Positions 21,702 to 32,300 of a stretch of DNA of 64,000 nucleotides are shown one piece after another (the first letter of the stretch is position 1; every line of letters starts with the position of its first letter). The notes under the pieces were generated by a model. That model was not told the DNA's origin. It saw only the letters and a list, made by a program, of their open reading frames with translations, and did no database searches. The stretch is from Elymus sibiricus (lineage: Eukaryota; Streptophyta; Magnoliopsida; Poales; Poaceae). The DNA lies in assembly GCA_039707655.1 (NCBI GenBank), contig CM077664.1, forward strand, positions 194,798,195 to 194,862,194, written 5' to 3'. Position numbers and translations under genes: made by a program.

Positions 21702-23418
21702 ATGTCGTCGGACGGCGGGGGCTCCCAGATGGGCGTCGCCGGCGCGCTGGGCCTCTCGGTCACGTCGTCAGTAGCCATTGTCATTTGCAACAAGTACCTC
21801 ATGAGCACCCTTAGGTTCAACTACGGTTAGTACTACTTTCAGGGTTTCAGACTCAGTGCTGCTGCTGTTTACTCCGTCCGACAATTCTTTTGCCAAGTGC
21901 ACAAAACTTTCTGATCTGTGTGTTCTTGAAATTTGGATATGCAGCGACGACATTGACAAGCTGGCACCTGCTGGTGACCTTCTGCACGCTTCACATAGCG
22001 CAGCGCCTGCGCTTCTTCGAGCCGAAGCCAATCGACGCGCAGACTGTCATCTCCTTTGGGTTTCTCAATGGAATCTCCATTGGCCTCCTCAACCTTTGCC
22101 TTGGCTTCAACTCAGTCGGCTTCTACCAGGCAAGCTGAGAATCCTCCTCTTTGCTGACCAAACTGTTGATGATAGCTTATACCATTTCATTTGTTTTCTT
22201 ACTCATGGATTTGCTATGTTTGTCTTGCTGCAGATGACCAAGCTGGCTATTATACCATTCACCATGCTCTTGGAGACCATCTTTCTGAGCAAGAAGTTCA
22301 GGTGCTTCTCAGATTCCTTCTCGCATTAGGCTCTTTCCTGAACATTGAATGATGTGATCATCTTGTAACAAGCTCAGACATTCTCATGCTCCACAATCGC
22401 TAACCGTGCAGCCAGAGCATCAAGGCCTCTCTCATGGTCCTCCTCCTGGGAGTTGGCATCGCATCTGTCACCGATCTCCAGCTCAATCTCCTCGGCTCGA
22501 TCATCGCAGTGCTCACCATCGCCGCGACCTGTGTCTGCCAGATTGTATCCTTCTGCTCTGCCCCTCCATGAAACTAAGGCTATCTAAGCTAGCTGTTAGC
22601 CTGTTACACATTTTCTGTTGCACCCTGAATATTCGTGTTCATGTCAATATGTCATCTTCCTTGACCTTGAACAAAGCTGACTAACCAAATCCAGAGGAGG
22701 CTCAAGGTGTCTTCCACTCAGCTACTGTACCAGTCCTCCCTGTACCAATCCGCTGTGCTGCTCATCACCGGCCCCTTCGTCGACAAGCTCCTGACAAAGC
22801 ATGACGTCTTCGCGTTCGAGTACACATTCGAAGTCGTGGTATGTGCTATATGTGCAGCAGCAGCAAGAACTGAACTTGCTGATGTAAAAGATGAATGAAT
22901 TTGAGCTGCGCTGAACCAACTTTCTGGGTGCAGGTGTTCATCCTGATGTCGTGAGGGATCGCGGTGTCCGTCAACTTCAGCACCTTCCTGGTGATCGGCA
23001 CGACGTCGCCGGTGACGTACCAGGTGTTGGGCCACCTCAAGACGTGCCTCATCCTCTCCTTCGGCTACGTCCTCCTCAAAGACCCCTTCACGCTCCGCAA
23101 CCTCGCCGGCATCCTCATCGCCATCTTCGGCATGGGCCTCTACTCCTTCTCCGTCTCGGAGAGCAGGAAGAAGACCGAGGGCGCCACGCTGCCCGTCAAC
23201 ACCCAGGTCCGTACTTTTCCAGACGCGTTTGTATCTGAATCTGGAATGGCGTATGACAAGGGTGTAACCGGCGTGTGCCCTTGCAGATGAGCGAGAAGGA
23301 TTCGGCACCGCTCCTTGGCACAAAAACCTCGCCGTGGCAGGAGAGCAACGGGGTGGAGAACTTCGACGACGTGCCACGGACCGCGAAGAGCGCGTTTAGC
23401 CGGCAGCTGAACCCGTAG
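21702..23418 (+). CDS. UXT-like: UDP-xylose / nucleotide-sugar transporter (UXT-like), with premature stop
   Basis: Seven coding exons: 21702-21825, 21945-22129, 22234-22301, 22412-22544, 22677-22838, 22934-23206, 23287-23418; 359 codons with the stop, normal for the family. The product matches plant UDP-xylose transporters of the triose-phosphate/nucleotide-sugar (NST-KT, DMT) family. These are Golgi membrane antiporters that import UDP-xylose for xylan and other glycan synthesis. Diagnostic segments are ATTLTSWHLLVT, NGISIGLLNLCLGFNS, FYQMTKLAIIPFT, and SVNFSTFLVIG then TSPVTYQVLGHLKTC. About ten hydrophobic helices are expected, with a polar C-terminal tail. Intron 2 starts with GC (CAG|GCAAGC), the rest with GT. 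Exon phases are consistent throughout. However, codon 231 is TGA (22952-22954), in helix-forming sequence, where a Cys is usual in Arabidopsis UXT1 as I recall it. The allele would give a 230-residue product unless this is an error. Start chosen at the first in-frame ATG after the leader acceptor. Confidence 0.9.
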
Positions 23419-23762
23419 CTTAGGATGGATATGCTTTGGTAAGTTGGTATAGCAGCATCAATATCTATTCTTTCCCCTTTGGGGTTTCCTCTACAGATGA
23501 TGAAAGTAATGGTGGTATTGTAAGGTGATTCTAGGACCTAAAAAGTTCTGGAAGTAATGTAGGGCAGCAAGTGCCAACTCCTCCTACAATGGTTGTAGGG
23601 CAGGGATCTCGCAGAAATTGCACAAGAAATTTTCCGGAAGTTCTGCAAAAGCTGCAATTTATCATGACAATTCTCTCGTTTACAAACGCGGAAAACAGAA
23701 TCCTTTTTCCAGAGAAAACGCAAGGCTTGCTCCTCGGTGCATTGATAGGAAGAATAGAGTTA
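23419..23762 (+). other. 3' untranslated/flanking region of the transporter gene
   Basis: Follows the TAG at 23416-23418. No canonical AATAAA was seen; the transcript end is unresolved. The interval ends with TTA at 23760-23762, directly before a Harbinger-type end (GGCATCTC). Confidence 0.45.
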
Positions 23763-24582
23763 GGCATCTCAGAACGGCAACCCGCAAATTTTCTTCCGCG
23801 TCTGTCCGCGGACAGGGAAACCAATCCGCGGACACGAATGCGAGAGGCCGCCATCCAACCGTAGCCGTATACATCCGGCCTCCCTCATTTTTTTAAGTCC
23901 GCACGATCAAATAGCCGCATACATAGAGTGTAGACGTTCAAATAGCCGCATGCAGCACTAGTTCAAATTTAAAAAAGTTCAAATATTACATCCTAACATT
24001 GTTGTCCCCTTTAACTGCCCACTGATGCTCAATCAGATCTTCTTTCAGCTGCTCATGAGTTGGTCGATGCCGAATTTGTTGATGCATTTGAATAAACTCT
24101 TCAAATGTGGCCGAATTTTGGTCTGGAAGTTGGATAGGATCATTCATGTTCTCAAATTCTAGAGTTGCGGCAGCATCGTCACCCTCATCCTCGACGATCA
24201 GGTTGTGCATGATCATACAACAACATGTCATCACCTCCCACAAGGTCTCTGGATCCCATTGTTTAGCAGGTCCACGAACAACTGCAAAACGGGCCGGGGT
24301 GGTGGAGCGGCGGCGAAGGCAGGAGAGAAAGAAGGAAGGAGAGAAAATGGGGAGGATGGAGTCGCGGGGTCCGGGAAGGGTTTTGGGTGGGCCGGGGGTG
24401 TCGGAGTCCTACGTGTCTGGTGTCCGGACTCCCGCAAAGCTCCCCCACGTTTGTCTCCGGTTTGCGGGAGAAAATACGTCCGGACCGTGCCGCGGACCGA
24501 TACAGGCCCGTGTTCGATGGCTTCCGCGGTCCGGACATCGCGGTCTGGACGGATGCAGGCAGTTTGCGGGTCCGCCTTGGAG
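23763..24582 (-). mobile_element. Truncated PIF/Harbinger element with transposase tail
   Basis: The left end is TTA then GGCATCTCAG, and subterminal TCCGCGGACAGGG repeats follow, both typical of Triticeae Harbinger elements. It contains the C-terminal end of a transposase (23986-24243, minus). The right end at 24560-24582 reads GCGGGTCCGCCTTGGAG and then runs straight into the left end of another Harbinger element instead of its own inverted repeat, so the right terminus is lost. Confidence 0.7.
23986..24243 (-). pseudogene. PIF/Harbinger transposase, C-terminal fragment
   Basis: The 85-codon frame begins MWEVMTCCCMIMHNLIVEDE, the conserved end of the DDE_Tnp_4 nuclease domain (the last catalytic acidic residue lies in this region in the family). 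It closes with a THEQLKEDLIEHQWAVKG motif typical of these transposases. Everything N-terminal, including the first two catalytic Asp residues, is missing. It cannot be functional on its own. Confidence 0.85.
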
Positions 24583-24877
24583 GGCATCTCCAACGCAAAT
24601 TTCATGCCGCACCGCAAATTTCCTCCCGCATCCGTCCGCGGACAGGGGACCAGTCCGCGGGCACGGATGCGGGAGGCCGCCATCCAACGCTGCTCGCATA
24701 ATTTGGGCAACAATACGAACAAACCGGATGAAATTCGTTTAAACCGAACGGATTTCATTCAAGCTCGGATATAATTTACATAAACGGATGATAGTTCGAC
24801 CGCTTTACTAAAAACTATATACCAAAAAAACACTAAACCCTATATCGGACGACCACCTTGTAAGCGTGGTCGCCCTG

Positions 24878-25945
24878 TCATGCCGCACCGCCGTCGGCGT
24901 CCATGCCGTCGTCGTCATCGTCATCCCTCCAGCGGCGCAAGGATGCCGGAGGGCCGTGGCAGCCTTGTCCGGCGGCTTCCTGACGCTCGTGGAGGAGTTA
25001 CTCCGCCTCCTGTTGCGCGGTGCGAAGGGCCGCCTTGGCCACTGCCGAAGGCGCCGGCGGCGCCCTGCTGGCGTTGGCAGAGCAGTCGCTAAGTGGCCAC
25101 TCCTCGCCGATCTTGGCGAGCTCACCGTCAAGGCAGCGGCGGTGCCTGGCGTCCGTCTCCGCGGTGGTGACGGAGCGGTCGAGCGCCCACGCCGCGGCAA
25201 GGTCCAGGTCATTGCAGACCCATTCCAGCACCACGTCCGTCTTGGCGAACGCGGAGCGGCGACCAGCATTGCGCCGGTCGTACCTCGCCTGCTGCTACAC
25301 CGCGCGCTCGGCCTCGGAAACCACAGCTTGAGAGCAGGAGGCACCGTCGTAACCGCCGCCTCCGAGGTAGTGGAGGATGCGGCCACGCGCCTTGGCGCTC
25401 GCGGGCGGCAGCTCCTCATTTATCGAGTGGCAGTGGCGTCGTGGTGGAGAGGAGGGCCCATCGATCCGCGCGTAGCGGCTGTGCGGCGGCGGCGACACCA
25501 GCTCGTCCTTCACGCGGCGGAGGCGCTGGGGGGACGCCGGCTCCTGCTTCACGCGGCTCCCCATGTGGAGGCCGCGGTTGCGCGGCGGGGACGCCGGCTC
25601 GTCCTTCACCTACCGGAGTGGGGATGCCGGCTCCCGCTTAACGCGGACAGGCAGCGGGGATGGTGACTCCTGCTTCACGCGCGCCGGTGATGATGGCGCC
25701 GGGCCAATCTGACGGAGCAAACGCTTCGTCATGATCCCCATATGACGGACGAATTCTTCGTCCGTCAGAGCCGCCTACGAGAGGAGATGGGACCGTTGCT
25801 GCGGCTGGTCCTTCTCATCGCCGGAGGAGCCCGCCGCCGTGGATGTAGATGGTCCCGGTGAGCGATGGCAGCGACGCCACGATCCACCTGATGAGGAACT
25901 TCCACCAGCGTCGCCTGCCGGTGCGGAGAACCAGGACTTCGGCAT
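24878..25945 (-). pseudogene. Harbinger ORF1-type protein, decayed by in-frame stops
   Basis: From the ATG at 25945 one minus-strand frame runs to a TGA at 24878-24880, about 356 codons, with several in-frame stops (for example ending the open stretches at 25775, 25295 and 24998). The N-terminus MPKSWFSAPAGDAGGSSSSG is followed by repeated VKQE/VKDEPASP-like units around 25440-25700 and a C-terminal Glu/Ala-rich helix ending in an acidic DDDDDG cluster. The VK.EP.SP repeats look like flexible basic/proline linkers. The protein is of a kind found with Harbinger elements in Triticeae; its role (accessory, DNA-binding?) is unknown. The large plus-strand ORF at 24866-25666 is its antisense shadow. 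Confidence 0.6.
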
Positions 25946-26585
25946 CGCCGCTGGGCTCGAAGAGGAGGAAGGGCTTGGCGAGGGGAAGGAGGACGGTGCG
26001 GTGCTCGGGAGGGGGAGTGCGGATCTGTTTGTTGCCGGCGCAGGGCTTAAATAGCTGCGTCCAGGCCAGGAGAAGGGGCTGTCAGCTCGCTTCAATGCGG
26101 CGCAGCGGCCGGGGTTGGTTTCTCGGGACACGGCGTCGCATTGAAGCGGACACGCCCGAGAGGTTGCGTCCATCTGCGCCGCCTTCCCGTCCGGTCAAAT
26201 CACGTGCATCGGTGCCGGCCGTTGCATGCTCTGGGCCGGCATGAATGCGGCGTGGCAAGCGGCGCGGTGCGTCGGATGGAAAGCGCGGGAGGGGCGGGCG
26301 GGGGGTTTGGGTGGGCCAGGGCGGTCAGAGGCGGGCTTGGGAGCGGTCCGGACGCCCGCAAAGCCCTCCACGTTTGTCTTCAGTTTGCGGGAGAAAACAC
26401 GTCCGGACCGCGCACCACTGGAGTAAAAATTACCCACCACCTCGCTCGACCTTATCCATTCCACCGCCCAAGCCTTGGCGGTGCGCCCCCGCATCCACTC
26501 CGGCGTCGCCCCGCCAGCCAAAATAGTTGGATCTAGCCGCCACTGCTCTCCCTGCCGTCGATCAAAAGGGCCGATCCACACTGCC

Positions 26586-27196
26586 ATGCGCAGTCCCGAG
26601 CCCGTGGTCGCGAAGACACGTCCTCCCGTGGTGGCGCGACCCGGTTCCTCGACCTACCACCGCCGCCGGCGCCGTAGAGGAAATACCTCGGCATGCAGCA
26701 GCGGGCATGGGGGACGTGGGTAGCGGAGATCACCGGCCGCGATACCCACGAGCGCATTTGGATAAGCTCATTCCAGTCGGCAGTGCAGACGCCGCAGGAG
26801 TAAGACATCATGTCGGTGCGCCTACACGGCGCAAACGCGCATCGGAGCTTCTTCAACGGCTTGTTGTGGTTGACGCCCGTCGACCCCCGGGTGGCCTCCG
26901 CATGTGAGCTATGGAAAGACCGAGAGGTCCGCGAGCACCTCGAGGCAGAGTACACCGATGACGATTAGATGGCGGAGCTTCGCCGCCTGTACCCAGATCG
27001 TGTCGAGGAGGAGCGCCGACAGTATGAGCACTACAGGTTGGGCGCGACAAGGGTCATTGACCTTTGCTCCAGAGACGACGATGGCGGTGGCGATGGAGCG
27101 GGCCAGGGCAGTGGTAGCGGAGCGGGCGAGAGCACCGGCCCCATGACCAACTCGGACTGGGAGAGGTTGATGAACGAGACCACCGATAGCGAGTAG
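26586..27196 (+). pseudogene. AP2/ERF-domain transcription factor-like gene, disrupted
   Basis: From 26678 a single frame reads RKYLGMQQRAWGTWVAEITG, then RDTHERIWISSFQSA and DIMSVRLHGANA. This reproduces the AP2/ERF three-strand sheet (YxGVRxRxWGxWVAEI, WLGTF) and the helix region. The frame continues with ELWKDREVREHLEAEYTDDD, MAELRRLYPDRVEEERRQYE and an acidic Gly-rich tail ending TDSE, stop at 27196. Two in-frame stops (TAA 26801-26803, TAG 26967-26969) and a probable frameshift near 26680, joining the upstream ATG at 26586 and its Arg-rich stretch, disrupt it. It would encode about 200 residues. DNA binding to GCC-type boxes is the family role. It lies between Harbinger-type ends, so it may be a transposon passenger. 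Confidence 0.7.
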
Positions 27197-27452
27197 TTTC
27201 TTTATTTTTTATGCAATTTTATTAGTTTAAATTTTGTTTAATGTTATGTAAAATAGTTTATGCAAGTGGTTGAATCGAGTTCGAATCAAGTTTGATGAAG
27301 TAGTTTCAATCAATTTTGCACCGAATTTGTGTTCAATTTTTTTAAGGAGTTAAGCTTAGGGGTTAACCGTATTTTTTAGAAGAGCAAATATACTCCTAAA
27401 GGATAAGAGGCCATATACTCCTCTAAATTATAAGTGATTGGTTGGAGATGCC

Positions 27453-28599
27453 AAGTTGAGAAAGCTTTTCCATGTATAAATTGATGTATTAGTCGTATGA
27501 TCTAGTATTGATCCATTGAAGATATGTAGGTGTGGAACGTGCTAGCTAGAATCTAGACCCACCCATGTTGAATCTCGGCATAGAGTACTAAGAATGCTCA
27601 CACAACTGAGATTTAGGAAAACAACTAGAAAAATAATTTGATTACATATTTAGGTCCATGAGATGCACCGGATCAGCCCCCGCGTTGATCCCAGGGGCTC
27701 GGCAAAATGCTAGTGGGAAAGCCCTCACCAGTAGACGACGGCGGTAGGGCTCTCCCTCTTCTTTTGCAGCAGCGGTGTGGAAGGTGCGGAGGAGCACGAT
27801 GGTTGCGACGCGGTCTGCGTCGGTGGCCATGTTGTGGTAGAGCAAGAGGTGGCTACACGGTGGCGGAGAATCGTTCGTGCGGCCCAGGCGGGTCGGATCT
27901 GGGCACTTGACAGCTAGTTTGGCATGCCCGAGCAGCGGAACGATGTTGGAGCGGCTGGGAACGATGGGAAGTCGGGGCGGCGGCCCCGGGGGCAGTGGTG
28001 GTGACAGAGTCAAATCCGGCAGATCTCGGGTAGGGGGTCTCGAGCTAAGTGTCTTAACATGATGATAACAGGGGCACATGTTTTTACCCAGGTTCGGGCT
28101 CTGCTAAGAGATAAAACCCTACGTCCCACTTGTGTTTGTATTGCTTTGGGATGGAGTACAAAGTACATGTGATCTACCTCGAGATCGTTGTGTGTCGTCT
28201 ACGAGGCCTACCCCTCGGTTTATATAGGTACCGGGGGGTTACATCCTAGTTGGTAACGTACAAAAAGAATGTGTTGGAGATGACTTCTAATATCTTGGAG
28301 TATAAGTCAAGTCTTCGGGAGCCTTCCTTTCATACGCCATGGGCCGCCTCGACGTGGCCCGCTAGTGAACCGACATGGGGGTCCTCGGCCTGGCCCACTG
28401 GCCGGGAGATGACATGGTGAGAGACCCCCTAGCCGGACACCGTCAGGTGGCGCTCCTCTCATCCCTTTGCTAGTAGGGGTGGGTAGAATGTTGCCTTGGT
28501 CGGCCGCGTGCGCGGATCTGGCACTCTCGGGTCTACCGACGGCAACGCCTTTGGATGCAGTGATGGCTACTCTTTGTGCAGCCATGGGGTGCATGAGGC
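27453..28599 (-). mobile_element. Fragment of a Gypsy-type LTR (minus strand) and unassigned DNA
   Basis: 27453-27640 shows nothing recognisable. From about 27990 to 28350, sequence such as TTTACCCAGGTTCGGGC, TAAAACCCTACGTCC and GGTTTATATAGGTACCGG matches a pattern I know from minus-strand Triticeae LTR or leader promoters (TATA at 28219-28227 on the minus strand). Similar blocks recur at 32620-32830 and 50220-50400. No complete LTR ends were found. Confidence 0.45.
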
Positions 28600-31010
28600 T
28601 GTCGGGGTTTTTCCCCTGGCTTTGGAACCTGCGGTGGAGGCAGAATGTGTTACCTCTCAAAGATGAAATTCAACTCACGAGAGAGAGATTTTGCGCAGTG
28701 CAAGTGTTGCTGCCTTTTTTTCTTCTCCTTTTATTTCCCAACTGAAGAAAATCATGTCGCAGCCTACGCACTCTGACCGGATCATGCCATCCCATGACCA
28801 ATTACTAGGCCACGGAACCCTACAAATCCACCACAGATCCCACATAATGCATCTCGTGGCTTGAAATTGATCTAAACCAAAGAAAAGGCTAAAAGAATGA
28901 AAATGTTGCCACGACAGCGAAAACGGCTACCATGGCAGCCAGAACTAGGTTATCCCAACAAATCCCCCCTAATCTAGTTCTGTTGAACCCTGACGATTGC
29001 AATGTGGTCACGTAGCTCCTGGAACTGAACGCGCCTGAGTGCATTCGTCCAAATGTCAGCGAGTTGATCACCAGTGAAGACGTATTGTATGTTGATGTTG
29101 TTGTTGTCCACGCACTGCTGGAGAAAGTGGTACCAGAGCTCGATGTGTCTGCTCCTGTCATGGAAGACAGGATTATTTCTTAGCGTGATTGTAGATTTGT
29201 TGTCGACGCAGAGCTTGGCTGCGTCGCCTTCATGCTCGAGCAACTCTCCAATCGGCCGCTTGATGCAAATTTGTTGACACGTCGCTCTCGCCGCAGCCAT
29301 GTACTCTGCTTCACACAAAAAGAGCACCACGATCTTCTATTTCACGGATTGCCATGACACTGAGCAGCCTCCGAGGAAGAAGATGGTGCCGCTTGTGCTC
29401 TTTCGATCATCGACGCTGCCAATTTGGTCAGAGTCACTGTAACTGACAAGTCATGCCCCGCGCACCTCCTGCAAGTAGCAACACCCAAGCTTTTGTGTCT
29501 CAGTGATGTACCGCATGAGCTACTTCACGGCGGTCTAGTACTCGCTCGTCGGAGCCCCCATAAACCTGCTGACGTAGCCGGCGACATAGGAGATGTTCGG
29601 GCGCGCGTGTGTGAGGTAGCATAGACTCCCCACCATGCTTCAGTAGTGGGTCACGTCAATGGTCTCGCCGGTGGCCGTCCTACTGAGCTTGAGCCAAGGC
29701 TGCATAGGCATGGCGGTGCGGTTGCAATCTCCTATGCCAGCCTTCTCAAGCAGTTTGCCGGCGAACGCCGTTTGCCTGATGAGAATGTATCCTGGCCTAT
29801 GGATCATCTCGATCCTGAGGTAGTAGCTGAGCATGCCCAGATCATTCATTTTGAAGAGTGTCACCATCTCGCGCTTGAACTCGGTGATCGCGACCGTGGA
29901 TGCGCCAGTGACGATCAAGTCCTCCACATACACCCCGACAAGGAGGCGCCCGCTCGTACCGGTGTGTGTGTACACAGCATGCTGGGAGGGGCACCTTTTG
30001 AAGTCAAGTGCAGTGAAACTGTTGTCGAGCTTCACGTTCCATGCTCGTGGTGCTTACCGGAGCCCGTAGAGTGCCTTGTGCAGCCTGAGCACCTTGTGTG
30101 CCGCGCCATCACGTTCGAACCCGGGGGGCTGCACCACGTACACCTCCTTCTCAGGATCACCGTTGAGAAAGGCGGACTTGACGTCGAGCAGGTGCACCTC
30201 CCATGCTTCCTGGGCCGTGATGGTGAGCAGCACAAGCACAGAGTTGAGGCGAGCCATAGGCGCGAAGACCACCTCAAAGTCGATGTTGGTGCACTACATG
30301 AAGCCCTTGGCAACAAGGCGTGCCTTGTGCTTGTTGACCTCGCCAGCGATGTTCCTTTTCTCCTTGAAGATCCACTTAAGACCGATGAGCCAGTGACTTA
30401 CGGGCAAATCACAAAGGGGGCACTTCTCTTTAGCTTCAATCGATGCCATCTCTTCCATCATCGCCGCTCGCTAGTCAGCATGAGGTTCATCCTCAGTAAA
30501 TGTCACCGGCTCGCCCTCCCGCATTAGTAGGAGTTGCTTTGCCTCTTCTAGATCCGTCGCGCCTTGATCGAGCAGGTCGGGTACGTGGTGGTAGCGGTGT
30601 GCATCGCCGGGGTCGTCAGCGTTGTCGAACATCGCCGGGTCGTACGGTGGCAAGGTCGCGAACTCCACTTGCCGCATGTTGGCTGGACCGAGGGTTTTAG
30701 TTGTGATGGCAGCTGATTTCGCTGTTGTGGCAGCAGTTCTGGGAGTCCGTAAAACACCTGTTGGAGTGGTTGCGATGGCAACATTTTTTGCTGCCATGGC
30801 ACTGTTTTCGCGTGCTGCCGCATGTGACGTTTTGTTGCCATGGCAGTGTTTTCAGCTGTCGTGGCAGCGTTTTCAGCCGCCTCTGCCTGCACAACAAAAT
30901 CCATGGTGAAGGTGTCACCGTTGTTGGTTGCCTCCTCGCCCAGTCCCAGTTGATGTTCTCATCGAACACCATGTTGCGTGACACGTGCACGCGGCACCAT
31001 GTACACCCCC
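28600..31010 (-). mobile_element. Copia retrotransposon A, 3' half (pol remnant and 3' LTR)
   Basis: On the minus strand a decayed Copia pol (31010 to 28974) is followed by a polypurine tract (complement of 28961-28973, ATTAGGGGGGATT) and an LTR of about 361 bp from 28960 (TGTTGGGATAACC) to 28600 (...CCCCGACA). The 5' half is missing: at about 31010 the sequence switches to another Copia element. Confidence 0.8.
28974..31010 (-). pseudogene. Copia pol remnant A (integrase tail, reverse transcriptase, RNase H)
   Basis: Reading right to left: an integrase-end/linker motif VHVSRNMVFDE (about 30960-30990); an Ala/Thr-rich linker with in-frame repeats; reverse transcriptase fragments HLLDVKSAFLNGDPEKEVYV with KALYGLR (30054-30272) and LLVGVYVEDLIVTG (29640-30035); and RNase H SCEAEYMAA-like sequence with HDRSRHIELWYHF and GDQLADIWTNAL (28974-29330). 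The YVDD box reads YVED, so a catalytic Asp is altered. Frameshifts separate the blocks. The 293-codon plus-strand ORF at 29646-30527 is antisense to this pol and has no independent support. Confidence 0.85.
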
Positions 31011-32300
31011 TCCTCAGGAGCATATCCTTGGTCCTTCTAAGGTACTTCAAAATATTTTTAACTGCTGCCTAGTGAGCCATTCCTAGATCACTCTGGTCCC
31101 TTCTGCTATGACTTAGCGGATAGGAAACATCTGGTCTTGTACATAGCATGCGATAAATGATGGAACCAATAGCCGAAGTAGATGAAACATCATTCGTCTG
31201 TATTCTCTCATCTGTCGTTCGAGGACACTAATTCTTGCGAAGTACTGTGCCAGGTGACTGGGAATAATCCCTTCTTGGTGTTCTCCATCTTAAACCTATT
31301 TAAAACCTTGTCAATGTACATGCTCTAACTAAGTGCTATTAGGCGTCTTGATCTATCTCTATAGATTCTAATGCCTAATATATACGCTGCTTCTCCAAAG
31401 TCTTTCTTCGAAAAACTCTTCTTCAATCACTCTTAAACTTACATCATTACCAGCCAGTAATATGTCACATATAAGATCAGAAATGCTTTTAAGCTCCACT
31501 AAACTTCGTTTAAACACAAGCTTCTTCTCCATTCCCGATGAAGCCCAACTCTTGGACCACTTCATCAAAGTGAATATTCCAGCTTCTGGATGCTTGCTTC
31601 AGACCATAAATGTCCTTTTGAAGCTTGCAGACCTTCTCGACATCCTTAGGATTGACAAAACCTTCAGGTTGTATCATGTATGCATCCTCTTCAAGATTTC
31701 CATTTAGGAAAGCAGTTTTGGCATCCATGTGCCATATTTCATAATCGAAATAAGTAGCAATGGCCAACATTATTTGCACAGACTTAAGCATCGCTACGGG
31801 CGAGAAGGTCTCATCGATGTCAACTCCTTGAATTTGCTAGAACCCCTTCGTGACAAGTCTAGCTTTGTGGATGGTGACATTACCATCCGTGTTTGTCTTT
31901 CTTTTGAAAATTCATTTACACTTTATAGGTTTCACACCCTCTGGAGGCTCCACCAAGTTCCAAACCTGGTTTTCATACATGGATTCCATTTCGGATTTCA
32001 TGGCTTTAAGCCATTCTTGTGGGCTAGGCCCCGCCATCGCTTCCTTATAGGGCTCAGGTTCATCATCTTCAAGGATGAATAATTCCTTTTGAAACCATTC
32101 AGGTGGCTCTCTAGCCCTACCTAACCTGTGCGGTTCAGCAACAGACTTAACTGAAGTTTCTACATCAGATGCGGCAATTCCCGACTTGATTGTAGGGATA
32201 ACTCATGGAACTACTTCCGGCTCCTTACCCATATCAATTGTTGCCGAATATTCATCAATCTCACCAAGTTACACTCTTCTCCCACTCACTTCTTTAGTGA
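31011..32300 (-). pseudogene. Copia pol remnant B (linker and reverse transcriptase)
   Basis: On the minus strand from about 32300: a linker with PPEWFQKELFILEDDEPEPYKEA-type sequence, then the N-terminal reverse transcriptase block KSEMESMYENQVWNLVEPP, then the central block (31510-31791) with MDAKTAFLNGNLEEDAYMIQ and DIYGLKQASRSWNIHFDE. A frameshifted tail ends ILKYLRRTKDM just before element A begins. Stops and frameshifts occur throughout. This is a different Copia family from A; both lie on the minus strand, joined at about 31010, probably by insertion plus deletion. Confidence 0.8.

Larger units (their letters stand above)
24583..27452. mobile_element. Composite segment bounded by Harbinger-type inverted ends (GGCATCTCC...GGAGATGCC)
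   Basis: GGCATCTCCAACGC at 24583 and GGTTGGAGATGCC ending at 27452 are inverted copies of the Harbinger terminus. Between them lie a decayed minus-strand ORF1 (24878-25945), a second copy of the subterminal block with CCCGCAAAGC and TTTGCGGGAGAAAA motifs (26340-26424; its twin is 24425-24500), and a plus-strand AP2/ERF-like pseudogene. No TAA/TTA pair was found at the outer edges. The block may be one element with a captured gene or two elements abutting at about 26424. Confidence 0.5.

Noticed and set aside
22718..23377. 219-codon minus-strand ORF
   Set aside because: Overlaps three transporter exons in antisense; the plus strand has a clear protein family and splice structure.
24866..25666. 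266-codon plus-strand ORF
   Set aside because: Antisense to the Harbinger ORF1-type frame; Arg/Ala-rich composition typical of a GC-driven shadow.
29646..30527. 293-codon plus-strand ORF
   Set aside because: It is antisense to a recognisable Copia reverse transcriptase on the minus strand. GC-rich third positions keep it open, and it shows no domain.
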